Shown here one piece after another: positions 56,732 through 64,000 of a stretch of 64,000 nucleotides of DNA (position 1 is its first letter; every line of letters starts with the position of its first letter). This DNA is from Macrotrachela quadricornifera (lineage: Eukaryota; Rotifera; Eurotatoria; Philodinida; Philodinidae): positions 569,378 through 633,377 of the forward strand of contig JAJEKB010021880.1 of NCBI GenBank assembly GCA_022393335.1. The letters run 5' to 3'. Both the position numbers and the translations under genes were made by a program. A model generated the notes under the pieces. The model made no database searches and had not been told where the DNA came from. It saw only the letters and a list, made by a program, of their open reading frames with translations.

Positions 56732-58060
56732 CTATTGTAGTGTCACAATTCAAATATATGTTGTTCTGTTCAATAAGAAAATGAATGCTTGTATTAAGCT
56801 TTACTGAGATGTGGTAATATATATTTCAACCAGAGAGGAGAGAATTAATACGCAAATATATATCCTGTAGGTTTCTTCAGCATAAGAAAATTAATGCTAG
56901 ACAAAGGCTTCTTGCATTAGAATATAGAACAGTAAATATTTTGTCAAATTATTTTTCCAATGAGAAAATTGGATTACGACAGTTTTCTTTTTTAGACTTA
57001 ATACAAGTTCATGACATTCATATAAATAAAATCGTCGTACAAGCGAGAGTGAATTGAAAAGAGTCTATGTTTTTTTAATTCAAATTGAGTTTTGAAGAAA
57101 AAACAACCCTCCACTTTTATCAAAGCAAAGGGATTAGGAGGGTTAAGAAATAATTGCACATTTCCAATAGAACTCATCCTTTTCAGATATCAACATGCAG
57201 AACAAAGTTTAACAAAACAAGTCTCCATCATCATTTACTTGTCGAATTAAATGTTACACTCTTTAAAACAACTACTCTCCATTCTTGAATTCAGTATATT
57301 TGTGTGAAAGCAATACATCTACAGTATGAGAATGAGGAGACTTAGGATGAGAGGAGTAATAGAACTAAGGGCTTCTAAGCTTCCCTCCCCCTGTACTCTT
57401 AGTGCCCTCACCCTCACTCTCAAGTCCCCTTAATCCAAGTGATGTTCGGCTTTCCAAAGAAGGAAATAACAGAAATTTCCAAGAACATGTAAACTTACAC
57501 AAATGTTTTTTGAAAATTTGGAAGGTTCAAGAAATCTCGAAAATTTCAGTAATTTCGAAAAATTTCCGAAAGTGCAATATATGAATCTTCTGGAAATTCC
57601 AGGAACTACCAATTTTTTTGAAGTAACGGAGCTTTTAGAGATATCATTTCCAAAAAATTTCTGAAATGTTCATAATTTCCTTTTTTGTAAGTTTCAACAC
57701 CACTGCATAGTTCCTTAAGTCTCCTCACCCTTAGTGATATGACGAGAAAAAGCATAAAGGAAAAATCTCGAAAACAAGAATACGAGATGGAGATGAACAT
57801 GTAAGACTGAAGGTGAGGGTGAGGAAGATGTGCGCTTCAATGTACTCTCGTTTTCAGCATTTCTATCCATCCACATTTGAATTACTTTTCTTTTCGATAT
57901 TTTCATTTTTTCCCTTCGATAATTTCTTCCTTTCTGCCTTTTCCATCCCTTCGCCTTAGTCTTCTCTATACCTTTAGTCCCTTATAAAAAGGATCATTTC
58001 CCCTATAATAAAGTGCGGTTGTGTGTCTGTCCGCTCGGGATCAAAGGTCGAATAAATCTA
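56732..58060. other. intergenic, some simple-sequence bias
   Basis: No gene called. Contains scattered ctcaccctcactctcaagtc and gaaggtgagggtgagg stretches (57405-57430, 57805-57825) and ttccgaaa/tttcgaaa-type repeats near 57480-57670. Confidence 0.35.
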
Positions 58061-58150
58061 TAAGGGGAAAGGCCCTTATGTGCCATCCTAGGAGGTATCC
58101 ATAGGACATCAAGAGCTATACTATAGGGATATCCATAGGACCTGAATTAA
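58060..58150. repeat. copy of dispersed degenerate repeat
   Basis: Units tatccataggacatcaagag, ctatactatagggatatcca and taggacctgaa match the family at 8.7, 24-25 and 35 kb. Confidence 0.5.
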
Positions 58151-58400
58151 GTAAGGCAATAAAGCAATTAAAAAATAAGGGAAAGGCAAAAAGGGGATAA
58201 GGCTACAAGAACTACAAAGGATATAAGCTGAAGACTACATAGATTGTAAAAATATAGGCGATATAAGAGTATGAAGTTGTAGGGCTTTTATAAACATAAT
58301 GTCGAGTATGTGAGTGTCTGTGTCGGGTCAAAGGCTGTGTTTAATGTCATACGTTAGAAAAAAAACAGCCATGTAATATGCATGGGCTCTCGCTAGTACT

Positions 58401-58599
58401 ATATATATGTCGCAGTACAGATTAAAATTCAGTTCAGATTAAACTATTTTGATCTGAACTAGTTCGGTTTGAAATCTTCCTAGTTGAGATCAAAATTATT
58501 TTAAAGTGAACTAGGAGGATTTCAAACTGAACTAGTTCAGATCAAAATATTTTAATCTGAACTGAATTTTAATCTGTCCTGCGACATATATATATATAT
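58401..58599. mobile_element. palindromic MITE
   Basis: atatatatgtcgcag-tacagattaaaattcagttc on the left pairs with gaactgaattttaatctgtc-ctgcgacatatata on the right. Pairing continues almost without break to the centre near 58500 (gatctgaactagttc repeated). About 200 bp, TA-rich flanks, no coding. A Tc1/mariner-type MITE is possible; the family is not certain. Confidence 0.8.
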
Positions 58600-60830
58600 G
58601 CTGAATTCAAGAACTCCTTAGCTCTCTTAGCCTCTTATTTCAAATTGAAATCAAATGCGTTTTTTCCGGTTTAAATTCAAATTGAAATGAAATAGTCCAT
58701 TGTATGATTGAAAACATCATTCGTGCCCTATCTTCTTTTTTCTTGGAATCTCACTAACAATACACAGATTGTTTTAGTTTTGTATACAATACGCAGAGAA
58801 AAGTCATAAACCTCATATTACCTCAAACCATTAGTCTATGCTCTTTCCATTTTCAGTTTTAGGTCAGAAGAAACATTCACACACAATTTTGAATAGTTGT
58901 ATACAATTGAAAAGACTTTCTTTTAATCTAAATGTGGAAGTATTTTGTTTCTCAATGCAAATATTCTGATTAAATTCAGCAATGTGAAGCAAACTTGAAA
59001 ATTAGTTTACTGTGCTAATACTGTTTGATAATCCATAAGAAATACTACATATATAGACGTTTCGTTGTCAGTCATTTTACGTCTTCAACCTATTTGCTAT
59101 ATAGAATAAAGAGAAAAAATAATTAAAATAGAACAAAACGGTTTTTTTTGGCTTCTTTTTTATATAACATACAATTCAGTCTTCGAAATAATAAATAATC
59201 CTCGATGCCAACAATAAAATATAGAATTATGTATTGACATTCACTTAAAAAAAAAGATGCTGCATGAATCCTATCAGGTTCCGTGAAACTTTTCGATAGA
59301 TCTAAGGATGGTCTACAATCATGCAGAATCCGTGAAATTTCGTAATAGGTTTCTACCGGTTTTGAAGTAAAAAAGGATTTCTTAGAAACTTCTAGGTGTT
59401 TTGCATTGTACAGGATGAGATTATTACAGTCGAGACAAATTATTCGATGGCGATCTCCATCTGACGTTACATATGAAAGGACTGAATGAAAACTAATGAC
59501 ACAGATAACCAATACTCAGTCCATTTTGATGGCTGACACATATATAAATCGACAATTTGTGCAGATAACCAAATATCACATATTCATTTTTATATAATAA
59601 TAATTTAGACGGAAGAGGTAAGATTTGTGGATTAGATGAAATATACATGAATAAACATCACATACAGCTTTATTTACGCATAATTGATTGACAAACCTCT
59701 CCTCTTTCTTTTAAATAATCATTATACAAAAGTAAATATCTGCTATTTGATTATTAGCTCCAGCTTTTTACATATAAATGCAAAAGTAAATATCTGATAT
59801 TTGATTACCTGCTGAAAATATCTACATATACATCCCAGTCAAACGTGAGAGTCAGATAAACGTGTGTATTTTCAAAAAATTTCTTAAAATCTGCATCTAC
59901 ATACAAAATAATTTTTTAAATCACCATAGGCATACATTATCATGCAAGTTATATGAAATATTTTCACCTTTTGTGTGTAAATAAAAAAACATCTGTACAT
60001 GCGTGGAGTTGCGTTTTGTAAATGCATGGATGGAAACGCAAATTTTGAAATTTTTTAGTAAAACATGCGGGTTTGCGCATGAAATCTACCGATGCAGATA
60101 CTCTTATGCGCTTCTCTCGCATGTTCATACAAAACATATGTCTTGCATGAAAATGCTAAAACGTTATCTACGTGTACTTGCAAAATAGTGAGATATTCTC
60201 TAAAATTTGTATGTTAACGCAAAAGGAGTATATTTATGAAAACTAATACTGAATTGATTGTGCATTGACATGCGAACATTTTCCTACTTTATACTCTACA
60301 TGCCCCTTCTTGCAAGAATTTAGTTTTTTTATCGGAGCGTATTTATTTATTTATTTTCTATAAAAGTTGGCACGATCTTCTTATAACTATATTATATTTA
60401 CTTAAAAAAATTCACTTTTTAAAATTCTTTATTACTGTTAGACTCAAATGTGAAAGAAATAAAATCAGACCTTTTTGATTGATTAATTACATTGGTTAAA
60501 CCGGCTTTTTTTAAAATTTGAAATTAATTGATTTGAAATTTAAAAAATCAAAAAATTTAAAAATATCTGATTCCAGATGGTTCATCCTTGAATTGATGTT
60601 TTAAACAATAGAGATTAAAAATTTGATGGTACATTTGTTTTTATTTTCTTGATATTTTTGAATAAATTAATTTTTTTGATTAAACTGGTTTTTTTATTTA
60701 AAATTGATTCTAATCAGAAAAATCTATTTTTCCATCTTAGTTAGATTTTATACACATGTGCATATAGTAGTTATCGGATGATCATTATAAACTCAATTTT
60801 TATTATATCTCCTAATGTAAGTAGATGGTC
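58600..60830. other. intergenic, no gene supported
   Basis: A 129-codon minus-strand frame at 59123-59512 begins at TTG, not ATG, and is not called. Nothing else is recognised. Confidence 0.3.
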
Positions 60831-60890
60831 GAATGGTACAACAGCTCGTCTTATAAAATAACGTAAGTATGTTCGAATCTTATCTCTGGA
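60823..60890 (+). other. tRNA-like sequence (degenerate)
   Basis: tggtcgaatgg fits the box A consensus, and tgttcgaatct about 40 bases later is close to box B. The acceptor stem does not pair well and the T arm has a mismatch, so this is at most a tRNA pseudogene or tRNA-derived SINE head. Confidence 0.25.
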
Positions 60891-62712
60891 AAAAAGGCTT
60901 GTGCATGTTCATGCATGTTCACAACATGTACGTCATTTTTGGACCATTAAATATTGTCATGCATGTCCTCGCAAGGGAAAATAGAAAGTGTGTAGATGTG
61001 CAAACTTCCATGCATGCACTCGCGAATATAGTAAACTGTGTGACGCGTCCACATGCATGCTATATAATAATGATACATGCGTGTACACATAACGATAATA
61101 TTGCATTTATATGCGTTTTTCAGACTTTTACATTTGACTGGGATAGAAAACTTCAGTTCGCGTTATTAACTATACTTTAACAATTGAACTTTCATGTAAA
61201 CGTAAATATCCTATATCTCATGTGCTACTATGTTTTAGTGTTGATCAAAGTAAATAACTGATTTTTACAGTAGCACGAAGTATTACGAGAAGATCATTTA
61301 AGAAAAAATTGGTTACAGTTTGATATATGCCACACATTCGACAATAAATTGAGAGATAATCAATAAGAAAAGAAAATTTTCAGGTGCTCCTGACTAATAT
61401 AATTTAACGCCAAAATTCCATTAATTAACCAAAGAACTTCAATTCCGTGATCACTTCGAATTTCTACAACTATCAATAAGTTATCAGCACATATTCAGGA
61501 CACTTTCGAATGACTTTTGACTCATTTCGATTCCAATGATTTTAATCGATATCTCAAAGCAGAAATGACTATATGTCGGAATCGATGAATCCCTAGCATA
61601 CTATTTTGTCAGCAAGATTCTGATTGAAATATTGATTATCTCTAAGACAACACCATACAATTCATGAATGGATTGTTTTTGAATACTTCTGAAACAGATT
61701 GCTTAATGAAAAGTTTGATACTAAATATACGGTTAAAGTTAGATTCCATTTGCAGAAACAGCGATTCACTCACAGACTAATAAACAATTCAATAACTGTT
61801 TGAAACTCTTCCTTATTGATTTCTTCAAATAAAATTTAAAAGTCACTGCAGAACTCGACGGTACTTAGTGTGAAGCAATAGCAAAACGATCTTTAATAGC
61901 GATTGTCAGCGTGGTATAAATTGCATCCTCTTGTCTACAAAATAATTCACCAGAACAAATGTTTTTCGTTTTTAAAGTTATTTGCGTTCGTCTAGTTCCT
62001 CTTTGATTTCCTAAGTAGGAAGTTATTAAAAACTTCTAGAAGTAAAACTCTCCAGGATATCTCTGTCCTCCCAGCGTGATAAAAATGCTTAACTAATATT
62101 ATATATAATTTAGTTTTTGATGAAAAGAAAAAGGAAGTACGATACAAAGATATAAATATTTACTCCCTGTGATGTTGGAGAAAAACAAAATATTTCTTTT
62201 AAAATGATTTTTATTAAATAACACTCTTTTATAAACGAAATGAATCAGTGCTTGTTATTAATCACCGGTTTTGTCCATCTATAAAATCTCTTTCATTTCG
62301 TTGAATCAACATTTTATTTATTAAACACATATTTAGGCTGTACAAGTAAGCAAGTATCATCTTATCAAACTTAATGGTTGAATTGGAAACATTTAGATTA
62401 TGATTTTGTAGTATCCTTACTTAGTGCAATGCTTTCTGACTATGATCTTTTGAAAGGAATAATCACACAGTTAAATACATGAATCGATCTATTCGAGTTC
62501 TACATATAATAGCATCTATAATCCAGATGAACAAACACACAGAAACATTCAGTTTTTTTAATCGAAATCCTGACTTAGTGAAAATATAGTTTAAAAGTTT
62601 GATGAGTCGTAAAGGGAAGTTAATTATATTTATTAAAGAAGATGACACGATAAAAATAAATATAAATTTTCTTTATAATTTTAATAGATATTGTTCAGAT
62701 ATTTATCTAAGT
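60891..62712. other. intergenic, ATGCATG-rich patch
   Basis: Between 60900 and 61080 the motif catgcatg/tgcatgc recurs many times. Otherwise no feature up to the astacin gene. Confidence 0.4.
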
Positions 62713-64000
62713 ATGAAGGCAATGAATATAAATATCTATGTGATCATGATTTTTATTATCTTCTCTAAATTGAATGGATGGCCATTTGCAAAAGTCTGAA
62801 TATTTCTCTATGAATTTCTTGAGAAAAATTCATATTATTTTCTTTGTTAGATCGATTCATCTGGCAGAAACGTACCATACGAAAACCGTAAGTAGCATAT
62901 AAACCTGTTCGTGGCACTAGAAAGTGCGTTTATTCAACAAAGATAGAAATGAATACCAATTAAAGATTTATTTCTAACCGTATGAGATTAGTGACTCTTA
63001 TTGCTTCTTCTTTAGAAAGAATATCAGAGAATACAATCTCAATATACTCTTTAATTCTCTAGGTAATTTGTTTCAAGGTGATATTCAACTACCAGATTCA
63101 TCCGAACCAAACAGTGTAAGTGAAATTTCTCTTCTCAAATCGTTTATTTATTTGACTTTTAATAAAAAATAAAGCGTGGAGTACTACTTCGTGGTGATAC
63201 AGTAGCATGGCCAAATGGAATTGTGCCGTATGAATTCTTTCCAGGATACGGTAATGCTATTTTTTGATATATTCTATTGTCAAAACTTAATTCAGCATAA
63301 AAAAAATGAGAAGATTAATTAACTATATTCCTTTTCAATTCGTAAAGAAACTTATTATTTAATCAGATTTTATTGCTTGTTAATATTTGAATAAAAACTG
63401 TTTTAAGGATATACACAACGAGCATATATAGTGAATATCATGCGACGAATGGAACGTATAATAGCAATTAATAATGTTGCATGTGTCCAATTTCGTGAAA
63501 GAAATCCATCTGATCAATATTATATTAGTTTTGTCAATGGATATGGATGTTCATCCTACGTAATTATTCTGATCAGTTTGAATTAATTTTATTTTTAATT
63601 TTCTTTTAGGTTGGACGAAATCGAGATATACGTTTAAATCGTACAGTTATTTTAGAATATCCAGGATGTTTTCTACCAGGAATTGTTATGCATGAATTAT
63701 TGCATACTTTAGGTATAAATTCGCTTGTTTTTCTTTTCATTCGTATCAAAAGTATTTAATGAATTTTCATTCACTGGAATGTTGTAAAGTGAAGCATTAA
63801 TATCAGAACTAAATGGTGTGAGTGAAACATTTTAGATGAAAATTATTACCTCTATTGTGTTTGAATATTTCATATTTCTACTAAATATATAATTTCTTCA
63901 AAGGATTTTTACATGAACAATCTCGACCTGATCGCGATAATTATGTGAGAATTATTTACGAAAATATTCAAGCAGGTATAAAAATAAAATAATAGAAAAC
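62713..64000 (+). CDS. astacin-family zinc metalloprotease (3' truncated by window end)
   Basis: Exons 62713-62793, 62851-62887, 63063-63115, 63175-63250, 63408-63559, 63610-63712 and 63904-63975 join in frame with phase-consistent GT-AG introns. The protein opens with a signal peptide (MKAMNINIYVIMIFIIFSKL, cleaved near NGWPFA). A short propeptide contains RNLFQGDIQLP, then RGDTVAWPNGIVPYEF marks the start of the mature domain. The catalytic signature MHELLHTLG-FLHEQSRPDRD spans exons 6 and 7: the three zinc His and the Glu base of HExxHxxGxxHEQ are all present. The Met-turn, EGF/CUB or other C-terminal domains would lie beyond the window. Probably a secreted digestive or matrix protease. 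Confidence 0.92.

Noticed and set aside
59123..59512. 129-codon minus-strand frame with a hydrophobic start and four Cys
   Set aside because: The first codon is TTG, no ATG precedes the hydrophobic part, and no splice partner supplying a start was found.
60900..61080. Clustered catgcatg motifs as a possible CRISPR-like or regulatory array
   Set aside because: Spacing is irregular and there is no constant repeat-spacer structure; a simple sequence bias explains it.
63016..63062. Earlier acceptor (ctttag at 63015) for astacin exon 3
   Set aside because: It would break the frame coming from the preceding exon (stop at ctctag), whereas the acceptor at 63062 joins in phase.

Overview
The window is AT-rich nuclear DNA from an animal. 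Genes are sparse and have short GT-AG introns (mostly about 40-80 bp). Many proteins are secreted or membrane-bound. Very many decayed or non-autonomous transposons surround them. This style, together with a lineage-type 7TM receptor and its dead relative, an intron-rich astacin, and a mix of hAT, piggyBac, Tc1 and LINE relics, fits a bdelloid rotifer (Rotaria/Adineta type) best. That assignment is inference: no rRNA or other marker gene is present.

Layout. 1-6 kb: foldback repeats around an intact two-exon 7TM receptor (3179-4223). 6-9.3 kb: a 33-bp degenerate tandem array, a 518-bp hAT-type element built from CAAGT units with a perfect 8-bp target duplication, a short piggyBac-type MITE, and scattered pieces of an unnamed repeat family. 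9.3-28.8 kb: a large inverted duplication. Arm A (about 9310-11755) and arm B (about 25650-28842) each carry one copy of a secreted, GPI-type Cys protein gene. Arm B is split by a 5'-truncated LINE, and arm A is the matching empty site. Between the arms lie two poly-C/poly-G-ended elements, a BiP/HSP70 relic, a dead 7TM receptor, a hAT-type element, hairpin MITEs, a secreted Cys-rich protein and a hAT transposase relic.

28.8-39 kb: a broken Tc1 transposon with a D34E catalytic motif and a probable intron, a long foldback, a two-exon secreted protein with C-x4-C repeats, another hAT-type element built from CCCAGTTAACTGGG palindromes, and a 980-bp element with a 9-bp target duplication. 39-55 kb: two paralogous minus-strand genes share a C-terminal discoidin-like domain but have different N-terminal modules (secreted Cys-rich versus membrane anchor plus Thr-rich stalk). 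Between them are a hAT relic interrupted by a piggyBac element, an intact membrane-anchored EEP-family phosphodiesterase, a second piggyBac relic, and a decayed eIF3c gene. 55-64 kb: a multi-exon predicted gene for a polar protein, a palindromic MITE, a long gene-free stretch, and the first seven exons of an astacin metalloprotease that runs off the end.

The genes do not form one pathway. The functional-looking set is one receptor, one hydrolase, one protease and several surface or secreted proteins. The main biology here is genome structure: an inverted gene duplication, nested insertions with readable target-site duplications, and several non-autonomous element families whose bodies are arrays of short motifs related to their own termini.
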